DNA of 64,000 nt from Streptomyces sp. QL37 (GTDB taxonomy: Bacteria > Actinomycetota > Actinomycetes > Streptomycetales > Streptomycetaceae). Shown here in pieces: positions 20,478-28,820 of the stretch; the stretch's first letter is position 1, and each line of letters begins with the position of its first letter. The position numbers and the translations under genes are program-made. The stretch spans positions 2,852,001 through 2,916,000 of the forward strand of contig NZ_PTJS01000001.1 of NCBI RefSeq assembly GCF_002941025.1. The letters run 5' to 3'. Under the pieces are notes generated by a model. The model searched no databases. It saw only the letters and a list, made by a program, of their open reading frames with translations, and had not been told where the DNA came from.

Positions 20478-21950
20478 TCAGACGTTCCAGCCCTTCTCGG
20501 CCTCGGGCCCGTTGCGGGGGTCCTCGTGGCGGGCGATGTCGTGGTCGTGGACCCGGCGGAACAGGTCTCCCAGGTCGGCGGACGCGTCCACGGCCCGCAT
20601 CAGGGCGCCGTAGATCTCGTCGAACGCCCCGGCGATGTCCTTCTCCAGCGGGAACTCACTGTCGGACCGCTCAGCGAGGATCCGGAACGTGTTCGCGACG
20701 GAGGTGAGGGCGTGGGGGAGGTTTTCGACCATGGAGAGGATCTCCATGCTGTTCTCGGGCTCGTAGGTGCGGGCCGCGTTCTCCATCTCGGCGGCGGCCT
20801 CTTCGAACTTGAAACCGGACATGCTGACAACCTCCACAGGCGTGTTGGGCTGTGCGGGGAGCAGGTGGAACGGGCGCTGAACGGTGTCGCCGATCTCCGG
20901 GCCATCACCGGCCGCGGCGTCGTCGAGGGCTTTCTCCTCGGCCGCGAGACGCTCGCGTATGGCGGCGTCGCGGGCGGCTTTACGCTCCTCGGCCGAGCGC
21001 ATGAGGTGCTGGTAGAGGCGGCGTCCGGGCTGCTGCAGCCAGGCCCAGCCGAGCCGCTTACCGAGCGGGGTGCTCAGCATCCCGAGCACACCCAACGGGG
21101 CCGCCAGCAGCGCCGCCATAAGGCGACGGCCCTGCTTCCGGAGAGCCGACCTGCGCAACGCCGCGCGGGCGGCCCTGCGGACACCGGCCTTACGAATCCG
21201 GTCCCGACTCGACTCCAGCCGACCCGCAGCCCGCTCATCCCGCGCCGTACGGCCCTTACGGATCGCGGCGTCACGAACAGAACGGGCCTTGCCGAGCGTG
21301 GCCTTACCGGCCCGGCCGAGCAGCCCCGACGACCGGGTCTTGCCGGACCCGCCCGAGGTGCCGGACCTGCCGCCCGTGCCAGTGGTGCTGGGCGTTGTGC
21401 CGGCGCGGGCGGCGCGGCGGGCATCCGCCACCGACCGTCGTGCCTGAGCGGTGCTGGTCCGGGCTGCATTCCGGGTCGGAGACTGCGCGCGGGCCGTATC
21501 GCGCAGGGCACTGACCTGCGCGACATGCCTGCCCAGAGCCCCACGGCCCGCCGTCTTCCCGGCCGCTCCTCGGCCAGCGCCCGTGTGGTTGCCGGTGCCG
21601 GTCCGGCCGCCGGTTGAACCTGCCTCGCGGAGATCGGCTTTGGTACCGCTCCGGGACCGAGACGGGGCGCCTGTGGAGCGGGAGGCCGTGGTGCGGCCCT
21701 GTGAGGGGACGCCCCGGCCGGTGCGGCCGGCGGACGCCTTCCGTACGGTCGGGGCCGCCGTCTTGCCCGCCGTGCGGCGGGTCTTGTTGCGGCGGCGTGC
21801 GGCACCGGCGACGCCGACGACGGCGGCCCCGGAGGCGGCGAGCGCCGCACCGACCGGCCCGCCGACCAGCGCACTGGCGGCGACCAGGCCGATCGTGGAG
21901 TTCGCTCCGGTTACCGCGAGCGGCACTACCGGCCAGCCGCCCGCGGTGTG
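20478..21950 (-). pseudogene. conserved AICE protein, 5' part lost in a scrambled region
   Basis: The C-terminal part is intact: a basic Ala/Arg-rich region with several hydrophobic stretches, then an acidic domain of about 180 residues including GFKFEEAAAEMENAARTYE and ending at 20478. The frame stays open to 22265 but everything beyond 21950 is a reverse-complement copy of the gene itself. The genuine N-terminus is probably the fragment starting at 23313. Position directly before traB suggests a transfer accessory. I treat the break as an assembly problem rather than a biological mutation. Confidence 0.7.
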
Positions 21951-22705
21951 CTCCACGATCGGCCTGGTCGCCGCCAGTGCGCTGGTCGGCGGGCCGGTCG
22001 GTGCGGCGCTCGCCGCCTCCGGGGCCGCCGTCTTGCCCGCCGTGCGGCGGGGCTTTTTTCGGCGGGGGGGGGGGCCCCCCCCCCCGCCGAAAAAAGCCCC
22101 GCCGCACGGCGGGCAAGACGGCGGCCCCGACCGTACGGAAGGCGTCCGCCGGCCGCACCGGCCGGGGCGTCCCCTCACAGGGCCGCACCACGGCCTCCCG
22201 CTCCACAGGCGCCCCGTCTCGGTCCCGGAGCGGTACCAAAGCCGATCTCCGCGAGGCAGGTTCAACCGGCGGCCGGACCGGCACCGGCAACCACACGGGC
22301 GCTGGCCGAGGAGCGGCCGGGAAGACGGCGGGCCGTGGGGCTCTGGGCAGGCATGTCGCGCAGGTCAGTGCCCTGCGCGATACGGCCCGCGCGCAGTCTC
22401 CGACCCGGAATGCAGCCCGGACCAGCACCGCTCAGGCACGACGGTCGGTGGCGGATGCCCGCCGCGCCGCCCGCGCCGGCACAACGCCCAGCACCACTGG
22501 CACGGGCGGCGCCCAGGCCGATCGTGGAGTTCGCTCCGGTTACCGCGAGCGGCACTACCGGCCAGCCGCCCGCGGCCCCCCCCGCGCCCCCCCCGGGGGC
22601 CCCCGGGGGGGCGGGCCCCGCCGCCCCCGGCGCCGCGGGGCCCCCCGTGGGCGGGGGCCCCGGCGCTTCCGCGGGCGCTCAAGCACAGCCGCGACGTCCT
22701 GCCCG

Positions 22706-22903
22706 CTGGTTGCCTACCTCTACCGCATCGACCGGGCCAAGCCCGTCCGGCCGATGACACCGGCCCGGTGGGCGGCACTGGCCAAGGCGAACGCGGCCCG
22801 GCAGGTCTGCCCGAACTGCCACCAGGACGCCGGGTATCGCATCCCGGCATCGCTCGGCATGTGCGTGACCTGCGCCTACCCCGAAGAACAGTGCGCCGCC
22901 TGA
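22706..22903 (+). pseudogene. inverted partial copy of the zinc-ribbon gene at 23660-23998
   Basis: Encodes the last 65 residues of the downstream protein (from LVAYLYRIDR to the stop) on the opposite strand with no start codon of its own. Product of the fold-back duplication. Confidence 0.8.
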
Positions 22904-22947
22904 CCTACGGCAGCCCCGTCCCCTTCTCTTCGATTTGGAGTGCCGGC

Positions 22948-23157
22948 ATGGCCGAGTACCACTTCGTCATCTCCGCCCAGAAGCCCCTGCCGGGTGGCGG
23001 GTTCGCCATGGGCGACTGGTCCAGCCGCATCACCCCGGAACCGGGCTGGAGTCGCCAGGACACCTTCGAGGTGATCCGGACCGAGTTCGCCAAACGCTAC
23101 CCGGAGCTCGGGCGGGCCTGCGTCACGTTCTTCTCGCTCGAACCCAACCAGCTCTGA
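22948..23157 (+). pseudogene. inverted full copy of the 69-aa gene at 23406-23615
   Basis: Perfect reverse-complement copy of the small AICE gene, complete from ATG to TGA. Part of the 486-bp fold-back arm, so probably not a second gene in the real genome. Confidence 0.8.
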
Positions 23158-23245
23158 CCTCGCACCATCTCGCTGCGCGGCGGCCCCCGCGGCGCCGGGG
23201 GCGGCGGGGGGCCCGGTAGGGTGTGCTCGGGATGCTGAGCACCCC

Positions 23246-23313
23246 TTACGGGAAGGGCCAAGGGTGGGGGTGGCAGCGGGGGCTGCTACCGGTTCTGTGC
23301 TGACATCGGTCAT
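23246..23313 (-). pseudogene. orphan N-terminus, likely of the gene ending at 20478
   Basis: ATG at 23313 with GGGAG upstream begins MTDVSTEPVAAPAATPTLG. After about 23 codons it runs into an inverted 27-bp copy of 21067-21093 and then GC-only sequence. It lies where the start of the disrupted pre-traB gene is expected. Confidence 0.6.
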
Positions 23314-23405
23314 GCTGAGCGCACTCCCTTTGTGGAGGAGGCGGTGGCCCGGACCCGGCCGTCCAAGCAGAGGTTCGGGCCGCCGCGCAGCGAGATGGTG
23401 CGAGG

Positions 23406-23615
23406 TCAGAGCTGGTTGGGTTCGAGCGAGAAGAACGTGACGCAGGCCCGCCCGAGCTCCGGGTAGCGTTTGGCGAACTCGGTCCGGATCACCTCGAAGG
23501 TGTCCTGGCGACTCCAGCCCGGTTCCGGGGTGATGCGGCTGGACCAGTCGCCCATGGCGAACCCGCCACCCGGCAGGGGCTTCTGGGCGGAGATGACGAA
23601 GTGGTACTCGGCCAT
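23406..23615 (-). CDS. small conserved AICE protein, 69 aa
   Basis: Starts MAEYHFVISAQKPLPGG. A compact protein with no membrane segment; sequence pattern suggests a mixed alpha/beta fold with a helix TFEVIRTEFAKRYPEL. The longer frame through the upstream intergenic part is rejected. Such proteins occur in the transfer operons of Streptomyces elements but have no assigned function. Duplicated in inverted orientation at 22948-23157. Confidence 0.75.
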   Translation of the reverse strand: MAEYHFVISAQKPLPGGGFAMGDWSSRITPEPGWSRQDTFEVIRTEFAKRYPELGRACVTFFSLEPNQL

Positions 23616-23659
23616 GCCGGCACTCCAAATCGAAGAGAAGGGGACGGGGCTGCCGTAGG

Positions 23660-23998
23660 TCAGGCGGCGCACTGTTCTTCGGGGTAGGCGCAGGTCACGC
23701 ACATGCCGAGCGATGCCGGGATGCGATACCCGGCGTCCTGGTGGCAGTTCGGGCAGACCTGCCGGGCCGCGTTCGCCTTGGCCAGTGCCGCCCACCGGGC
23801 CGGTGTCATCGGCCGGACGGGCTTGGCCCGGTCGATGCGGTAGAGGTAGGCAACCAGCGGGCCCCGACGCTTCCGCGGGCGCTCAAGCACAGCCGCGACG
23901 TCCTGCCCGCCCGGACGCAACTCCATCGCCCGAAGCTGTCGGACGGTCGCGTAGCCGGGCGGTGCCAGGCGCCACCGGTAGACCGGCACCGTGCTCAC
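23660..23998 (-). CDS. RRQRL-type zinc-ribbon protein of the AICE, 112 aa
   Basis: Begins MSTVPVYRWRLAPPG. The C-terminal part has CPNCHQDAGYRIP and CVTCAYPEEQC, two C-x2-C pairs that would bind zinc. The N-terminal half is Arg-rich, fitting nucleic-acid binding. The start overlaps the Spd-like gene's stop (ATGA), so it belongs to the same operon. Function unknown. Confidence 0.78.
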   Translation of the reverse strand: MSTVPVYRWRLAPPGYATVRQLRAMELRPGGQDVAAVLERPRKRRGPLVAYLYRIDRAKPVRPMTPARWAALAKANAARQVCPNCHQDAGYRIPASLGMCVTCAYPEEQCAA

Positions 23999-24999
23999 TG
24001 GCGCGCGCCTTCAAGCGCCCGGGGTGTCGAGTGGTCGCGCAGCTCCTGGTAGCGGGCAGAGACCCAGCCGATCGACCAGCCGGTGAGCTCAGCCGCAGCC
24101 CTCACCGGGAGCCCCGCAGTGAAAGCGGCCTGCACGGTCTCCAGGGCCTGGGGTTCGAGCAGCTTCTTCTTGGGCGGGCCTGCCGCCAGGAGCGCGGCGC
24201 GTTCACGCTCGGCCCGCTCCTGCTGCTCGGCCTGTTCACGGCGTTCACGCTCCTCGCGCTCACGACGCTCCCCAGCACGGCGTTGGGCGGCCTCCCGTTC
24301 GAGGCGTTCACGCTCTACCTGCTGCTGTTCACGCTCGCGTTCACGGCGTTCACGAAGCTCCCGCTCGGCACGCTCCCGAGCCTCCACCCGGGCACGCTCC
24401 TCACGCCGCGCCGCCTCCTCCCGCGCAGTCTGTTCACGGGCCAGCAGCGCTTCGTGCTCACGCTGCTCCCGCACCAACTGGGCGGTGTGCTCGCGCTCCT
24501 CCCGCTCTCGCCGCTCGGCCGCCTCGCGGCGTTGCGCGGCGGCCTGGTCGCGCTCGGCCTGCTCGGCTTTCTGCCGTGCTTCCTGCGCGGTCAGAGCGGC
24601 GGTGATGGCCTGCCGGTAGGCGAGACCGGTCTCCGCGGTGACGATGAGCAGGAGCGGGGCGACCGCGTGCACGGCCACGCCTACCAGCTCTTTCTTCAAA
24701 GCGGAGTCCGCCACGTTCAACGCGAGGGTCATGCCGCCGGTCATCCATCGCAGCGCGATCGGCCACCGGCCTCCGTGCCCCCCGAGGCGGGCCAGGACGG
24801 CATCGAGCCGGACGACGATGACGACCGCGGCGTCCACGACCAGGGGGAGGATCGGGGCGGTCCACTTCCATCCCTCGGGTGTGTGCCGCTCCATGAGCGG
24901 CGTCACCGTGAGAATGGAGAAGAGCATCGCCCCGCCCACGATCAACCACGTCCCGACGGACAACGCCTTCTCCGCTGAACGGATCTGAACACTGTTCAT
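23995..24999 (-). CDS. DUF2637 (SpdB-like) membrane protein with coiled coil and HTH tail
   Basis: 334 aa starting MNSVQIRSAEKAL. Four hydrophobic segments (about 15-35, 43-65, 80-100, 108-128) form the DUF2637 membrane domain. Residues 140-270 are a long Glu/Arg-rich coiled coil of REREER-type repeats. The last 60 residues contain a helix-turn-helix (AAELTGWSIGWVSARYQEL). Plasmid spread proteins (Spd) of Streptomyces elements have this design and help intramycelial spreading. Confidence 0.85.
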   Translation of the reverse strand: MNSVQIRSAEKALSVGTWLIVGGAMLFSILTVTPLMERHTPEGWKWTAPILPLVVDAAVVIVVRLDAVLARLGGHGGRWPIALRWMTGGMTLALNVADSALKKELVGVAVHAVAPLLLIVTAETGLAYRQAITAALTAQEARQKAEQAERDQAAAQRREAAERREREEREHTAQLVREQREHEALLAREQTAREEAARREERARVEARERAERELRERREREREQQQVERERLEREAAQRRAGERREREERERREQAEQQERAERERAALLAAGPPKKKLLEPQALETVQAAFTAGLPVRAAAELTGWSIGWVSARYQELRDHSTPRALEGARQ

Positions 25000-25460
25000 C
25001 CCGCACCCCCCGGCACCGGCAGAACCGGCGTCACCCGACACAGAAACGCATCCGTCGCCGCGTCGAAGATGAACGTGATCGTGGCCCACGGGTCCGCTGC
25101 GGCCGGCGCGCCTGAACACGGCTGCCATCCGTCCGGGACAGCACCCTCAGCGACCGCACGCGCCTTGGCCGCGTGAACACTGCGGTGGATGCTGTGCGGC
25201 TGCCCGTACCGAACCAGCAGCACAACCTCCCCCGGCGCCTGGGCGGCATCCAGCTCGGCCCGCAGGGCGGTGACAACGTCGGCGTAGGCAGCCTTGGCTT
25301 CCTCTGCCTGGACAGCGCGGCCAGTCAGCTCGGCGACCGTACGGAAGTACGTGGAGGAGACGGCATCCGCCTTCGCCTGCACCTCGATCGCACGACTGTG
25401 GGCCTGCTTCGCCTCGGCCGCCATACGGGACAACCGGGCCTTGGTGACGATGCGAATCAT
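24996..25460 (-). CDS. hypothetical AICE protein, 154 aa
   Basis: Begins MIRIVTKARLSRMAAEAKQ. The first 90 residues are an amphipathic, Ala/Gln/Glu-rich helix likely to form a coiled coil; the rest is a small alpha/beta region with VVLLVRYGQPHSIHRSV. ATGA overlaps with both neighbours. No family recognised; transfer-operon context only. Confidence 0.72.
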   Translation of the reverse strand: MIRIVTKARLSRMAAEAKQAHSRAIEVQAKADAVSSTYFRTVAELTGRAVQAEEAKAAYADVVTALRAELDAAQAPGEVVLLVRYGQPHSIHRSVHAAKARAVAEGAVPDGWQPCSGAPAAADPWATITFIFDAATDAFLCRVTPVLPVPGGAG

Positions 25461-25759
25461 GCGGCCACCGCCGCAACTGCGGTCGCCTTGGCCGGGCGCC
25501 GGACCGTACGGCGCGGGCGTCGGCCGTTCATCGGCGTCTTCAGGGGCAGCGTCCGCAGCAGGCTCGCGGCATAAGCCGCGGTCTCCGGGTCGCTCTCCCA
25601 CAGGTCCGCGAGGACCTCGTAGGCGACGTCCAACCTGGCGGCCCGCTCCATCGCGGACTCCGTGGCCGAACCGGTGAACAGCTCCAAGTCGATCCCCAGA
25701 GCCAGCTCAATGAACTCGGTCGCGGTAACAGGCTCGCGACCAGCAACGATGGTCTTCAT
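25457..25759 (-). CDS. hypothetical AICE protein, 100 aa, first gene of the transfer operon
   Basis: Starts MKTIVAGREPVTATEF with GGGAGAG about 8 bp upstream. Acidic N-terminal two thirds are helical (EFIELALGIDLELF, YEVLADLWESDP) and the tail is strongly basic (RRPRRTVRRPAKAT), suggesting DNA or RNA contact. It opens the minus-strand operon that runs through the Spd-like gene to traB. Function unknown. Confidence 0.73.
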   Translation of the reverse strand: MKTIVAGREPVTATEFIELALGIDLELFTGSATESAMERAARLDVAYEVLADLWESDPETAAYAASLLRTLPLKTPMNGRRPRRTVRRPAKATAVAAVAA

Positions 25760-25798
25760 GAGTCGTTCTCTCCCTGTGAAGGTGTGGCGGCTCAACAG

Positions 25799-25824
25799 CG
25801 GCCCCGGGGTGCATCCCGGGGCCG
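25799..25824 (-). promoter_or_regulatory. hairpin in the leader of the transfer operon
   Basis: 10-bp stem CGGCCCCGGG / CCCGGGGCCG with a 6-base loop lies 40 bp upstream of the first gene (25759). May be a leader hairpin or attenuator. Confidence 0.45.
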
Positions 25825-26283
25825 TGCTGTGTTTCAGGTGGTGGTGCGCCTCATCAAGCGGGCAGGCCACCGACGCAACGGCCGATGCCCTGCCCGCATG
25901 ACGAGTGACGGGAAGCCCGTCACTGTCGTGCCGCAGTTCCGTGCGCGCCTTACGCTCCTTCGCTTGGTCGGCGCGTGGTTACTGCGGTCCCTCAGTCGCT
26001 ACTCGCTGAGTGGATCTCCCTCCCTCACGGGTGTCATGGACCGGGTGCAGCCCAACCACCGGGATCTCCGCGATCCGATCCCCCGGGGACTCTCCCGAGG
26101 GCCGACCGACGGCTTAGCCGATGACACCGATCACTCCGTGAAGACGCCGGACTTTTACGTCTCCCCTGCCACTCGAACTGCGTGTAAGCAAGTCCGGCGG
26201 GGTCCCGCTGTTCGTGCGCTTCGAGCAGCCCAAAGAAGGGCCCCTCAGTGCGCACCGGGTGAGCGGGGAAGCCCCGCTCCATC

Positions 26284-26319
26284 TGGTGCGCACCAATAGA
26301 TTGCATCTGGTGCGCACCA
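26284..26319. promoter_or_regulatory. two TGGTGCGCACCA operators in the regulatory region
   Basis: Perfect palindromes at 26284-26295 and 26308-26319, 24 bp apart; a degenerate copy lies at about 26248-26259. The surrounding 748-bp gap (25760-26507) separates the transfer operon from the XRE gene. The same motif (TGGTGCGTACCA) precedes the GntR-Nudix gene, so that protein is the probable ligand. Confidence 0.7.
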
Positions 26320-26385
26320 GAGTCAAGCGGCCTCACCAGTTCGTGTGACGCTCGCTCGCCTTGGTGCACCTCTAGGAGACCGGTA

Positions 26386-26418
26386 ATGAGCACACCTTCG
26401 GTAGCCAACAGCCCTTAA
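26386..26418 (+). CDS. putative 10-codon leader peptide
   Basis: ATG at 26386 is preceded by AGGAG at a 7-bp spacing and encodes MSTPSVANSP before TAA. Its last codons and stop lie inside the left arm of the 15-bp hairpin at 26407-26441. The arrangement resembles an attenuation leader for the XRE gene at 26508. Confidence 0.4.
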   Translation: MSTPSVANSP

Positions 26419-26441
26419 CAGTGGGCCTGTTAAGGGCTGTT
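26407..26441 (+). promoter_or_regulatory. 15-bp hairpin overlapping the leader peptide stop
   Basis: Perfect arms AACAGCCCTTAACAG and CTGTTAAGGGCTGTT with loop TGGGC, followed by TGACC. Could terminate or attenuate transcription into the XRE gene, or act as an operator. Confidence 0.6.
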
Positions 26442-26507
26442 TGACCTGCGGCGATGTGAGGCATGCTGGAACGGTCCGCGAAACGACTGACCGCCGGGTG
26501 GTGACCT

Positions 26508-27644
26508 GTGAGCACAGGACTACGAACTGCGCGAACAGCGCGGAGCTGGTCTCAGGAACGACTGGTCCGGGAGATCGAGCAGTACGCGCGGAGGCACGTC
26601 ACCGATGTCGCATCCACGGGGAGTCTGCGCGTCTACGTTTCCGAGTGGGAGAACGGCAAGCGAGCCATCTCAGACCGCTACGCAACCATCCTCAGACGAC
26701 TCCTCGGCATCACCGATACAGAGCTGAGGAGCAGCCCGCCGAAGACCATTAGCACGCCCGCCACAGCGGACGGATATGACGAACTTCTGAACCGGATCGA
26801 TGCGGCGGGCAGCGTCAGCGAGTCCGTAGTCAAGACGTTCAACGATCAGACCGAATTGCTGCGCACCATGGACCGGCAAATGGGTTCAGCGGGTCTCGTT
26901 GACCAGATGCAGGGGCACCTTGCGGCGCTGGAAGACACTCTGAACTTCGCCGTACTTCCCACTGCGCGGCGCCCCGTAGCGCTCGCCTTGGCCGGCGCCT
27001 CGACTCTGGCGGCCTGGCAGGCCATCGACTCGGGGGCTATTGAACGCGCCTGGCGACACTACGAACTCGCCAAGCGGGCAGCTCGCGATGCGGAAGCACC
27101 GATGTACCTGGCCCACGCAATGGCTGAGCAGGCGTACGTGCTGTGCGCGGCCGGCAGGCCAGCCCTGGGAGTAGAGCTGGTCCGCGATGCGCAGCGCACC
27201 CTGGCCGACGCCGGATCCCCTCGCCTCCGAGCATGGCTGCATGCCACCGAAGCAGAGCTCTGCGCCCACGCCGGCATGCCCGACGACTGCCGACGAGCCC
27301 TTGAGGCAGCCGAGGCGATCATTCCTGCAACTCCGGAGGACCGCGACCCGGACATGCTGAGCATCTTCCTCAACGCCTCCCACCTCACCCGGTGGCGCGG
27401 CAACGTGCTTGCCTTGCTCGGCGACGATGAGGCACTGACCAGCCTTTACGGCGCTCTGGAAGTCATGGATTCGACTTTCATCCGCGCGCAGGCTGGTCTC
27501 TACAGCGATCTCGCTCAAGCGCACCTCGCCCGGGCCGAATACGACGAAGCCAACTCGCACCTGCGGCAGGCACGACTGCTCGCCAATCGCACGGGATCCG
27601 TACGGTATCGGCGCCGCATCGAGCAGCTCAGCGCTCGGCTGTAG
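26508..27644 (+). CDS. XRE-family regulator with TPR-like C-terminal domain
   Basis: 378 aa from a GTG start. An N-terminal helix-turn-helix (SQERLVREIEQYAR to YVSEWENGKRAISDRY, residues 14-58) is followed by a long helical region with TPR-like repeats (170-370: WRHYELAKRAARDAEAP, ADAGSPRLRAWLHATEAE). It is the only plus-strand gene of the element and overlaps the GntR-Nudix gene tail-to-tail by 17 bp. Similar regulators activate replication/transfer genes in AICEs (Pra-like role, inferred). Codon use is less GC-biased than the host genes. Confidence 0.85.
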   Translation: MSTGLRTARTARSWSQERLVREIEQYARRHVTDVASTGSLRVYVSEWENGKRAISDRYATILRRLLGITDTELRSSPPKTISTPATADGYDELLNRIDAAGSVSESVVKTFNDQTELLRTMDRQMGSAGLVDQMQGHLAALEDTLNFAVLPTARRPVALALAGASTLAAWQAIDSGAIERAWRHYELAKRAARDAEAPMYLAHAMAEQAYVLCAAGRPALGVELVRDAQRTLADAGSPRLRAWLHATEAELCAHAGMPDDCRRALEAAEAIIPATPEDRDPDMLSIFLNASHLTRWRGNVLALLGDDEALTSLYGALEVMDSTFIRAQAGLYSDLAQAHLARAEYDEANSHLRQARLLANRTGSVRYRRRIEQLSARL

Positions 27645-28422
27645 CTCCGCGCTTCCCGCGGGTGGCCAGGATGTGGAGTAGCGCCACGAGAGTGCCCGAG
27701 CCCATGAGCTCACCGCGAGCCATCAGGGCTGGAATGTCAGCGAGCGGCACCCACTCGACAAGCCCCGCTTCCTCAACATCGGTGGGCGGACCCACCTGCT
27801 CGGCCCCGTGCCCCACGAAGATCTCGTGGGGCGAGTCGACCATTCCAACCATGGGCTGGTAGGTGACGACGTGTTCCAGCGACTTCGGGCGCCACCCGGT
27901 CTCCTCGACTACCTCACGGAGTGCTGCGGCGCCGGCCTCTTCTCCCTTGTCGACGATCCCGCCGGGAAGTTCCCAGCCCCACTGGCCGGGCACGAAGCGG
28001 TACCGCCACAACATCAACACCCGGTCCCGGTCGTCCACCACTGCCGTGATGGCGACGTGCTGGAGCTTCACCACGTGATGCTCGAAACGCTCCACGCCAG
28101 GCGGCTCTACGTCCCAAAGCTCCAACTTGACCCAGCGGTTGTCGTAGACGCGCCGCTCGCCGTGAATGCGCCAAGCCTCTAGCCCGTCGGGAGCCTTGAC
28201 GGTGACGCTGCTGTCACCCGGAACGCGGTAGGAGCTGCGGTCGCGCACCTCAAGCGCCCCCTCGCCTACCAACCGCGCCAGTACCTGCCGCAGCGCGGTC
28301 CGCCCGATGCCGAGTTCCTCGACAAGGGCGCGCTCCGAAGGCAGCTTGTCGCCGGGGGCGTAATCACCCGAAGCGAGTCGCGCTCGAAGCGTCTCGTAGA
28401 CCTTCGCTGTCTTCGGTCCCAT
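27628..28422 (-). CDS. GntR-Nudix fusion, Pif/KorSA-like immunity and repressor protein
   Basis: 264 aa from the ATG at 28422. Residues 1-70 are a GntR winged helix (YETLRARLASGDYAPGDKLP, LPSERALVEELGIGRTALR). Residues 115-235 are a Nudix hydrolase with an intact box G-x5-E-x7-REVVEETGW. pSAM2 Pif is a Nudix protein that blocks transfer between element-bearing strains and KorSA is a GntR repressor, so this fusion may combine both functions. I prefer 28422 to the upstream ATG 28479 because the TGGTGCGTACCA operator would otherwise lie in the coding sequence. Confidence 0.85.
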   Translation of the reverse strand: MGPKTAKVYETLRARLASGDYAPGDKLPSERALVEELGIGRTALRQVLARLVGEGALEVRDRSSYRVPGDSSVTVKAPDGLEAWRIHGERRVYDNRWVKLELWDVEPPGVERFEHHVVKLQHVAITAVVDDRDRVLMLWRYRFVPGQWGWELPGGIVDKGEEAGAAALREVVEETGWRPKSLEHVVTYQPMVGMVDSPHEIFVGHGAEQVGPPTDVEEAGLVEWVPLADIPALMARGELMGSGTLVALLHILATRGKRGATAER

Positions 28423-28447
28423 GCGCAGAGCACTCTCCGTCCTGAAG

Positions 28448-28459
28448 TGGTGCGTACCA
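28448..28459. promoter_or_regulatory. operator TGGTGCGTACCA upstream of the GntR-Nudix gene
   Basis: Differs by one base from the two palindromes at 26284 and 26308 and lies 26-37 bp before the preferred start codon, fitting negative autoregulation. Confidence 0.65.
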
Positions 28460-28601
28460 GCGTAACGGGCAAGGCTCATGCTGCCTCCGATGGCTGCCTA
28501 TTTCCTGCGGCGCCCAAACCAGTGATGGGCGGGCGGAATGATGTCGTCCGGTGAATACACGGAGACGAAGTGGGCCGGGAAACCGGATTCCATCGCTACT
28601 T

Positions 28602-28618
28602 CGCAGGTCAGAGCCCTG
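28602..28618 (+). repeat. second copy of the 17-bp repeat CGCAGGTCAGAGCCCTG
   Basis: Identical to 14120-14136 near xis and located 24 bp inside attR. Candidate Int/Xis arm site. Confidence 0.5.
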
Positions 28619-28641
28619 AACTGCGGAAAGTGGAGCACTCT

Positions 28642-28725
28642 CTTCTAAGCGCTTGGCCGCAGGTTCGAGTCCTGCCGGGGGCGCACCACGCGCACCACTG
28701 TGAGGCCCTCCGACCCGGAGGGCCT
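28642..28725 (+). repeat. attR: 84-bp direct repeat of tRNA 3' half and terminator
   Basis: Identical to attL. Only the tRNA 3' part (to 28683) is present, so this copy is not a functional tRNA gene. Confidence 0.95.
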
Positions 28726-28770
28726 TTTCACTGGTCGGACGCACTCTAGGGAGTGGGCCGTAGAGCGCGC

Positions 28771-28820
28771 GTAAGCGCCGGACCGGCCCCAGGTGGCTGT
28801 GCGGGCGGTCCGGCGCTTAC
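28771..28820. terminator. 15-bp hairpin downstream of attR
   Basis: Perfect arms GTAAGCGCCGGACCG (28771-28785) and CGGTCCGGCGCTTAC (28806-28820). Closely related to the hairpin at 12355-12396 beyond attL. Confidence 0.7.

Larger units (their letters stand above)
21819..23862. other. nested fold-back inverted copies with GC homopolymers, probable misassembly
   Basis: Inverted copies: 21819-21900 with 21951-22032; 21369-21781 with 22098-22510; 22701-23186 with 23377-23862; 21067-21093 with 23219-23245. Direct copies: 21884-21946 at 22513-22575 and 22664-22706 at 23868-23910. A perfect 110-bp palindrome spans 22020-22129 with G11C11 at its centre, and 22576-22663 is almost pure G/C. Copies are essentially perfect, which is not expected of old duplications. 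Confidence 0.85.
12224..28725 (-). mobile_element. integrated actinomycete integrative and conjugative element (AICE), about 16.4 kb
   Basis: Bounded by the 84-bp direct repeats in tRNA-Arg(TCT). Gene content is that of an AICE: tyrosine integrase next to attL, overlapping Xis, rolling-circle or primase-type replication module, FtsK/TraB-type double-stranded DNA translocase, Spd-like membrane proteins, and KorSA/Pif-like regulators near attR. Nearly all genes lie on the minus strand in overlapping ATGA chains. No accessory cargo such as resistance genes is evident. The interior 21.8-23.9 kb is scrambled, so the true length differs. Confidence 0.93.

Noticed and set aside
22020..22129. Perfect palindrome considered as an origin, telomere or recombination site
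   Set aside because: The G11C11 centre and flanking reverse copies of the neighbouring gene point to an artefact.
21451..23157. Long plus-strand frames through 21.4-23.2 kb
   Set aside because: They exist only because the fold-back copies place minus-strand coding sequence on the plus strand.
28642..28683. Second tRNA gene at attR
   Set aside because: Only the 3' half is present, without D arm or 5' acceptor strand; it is the att duplicate.
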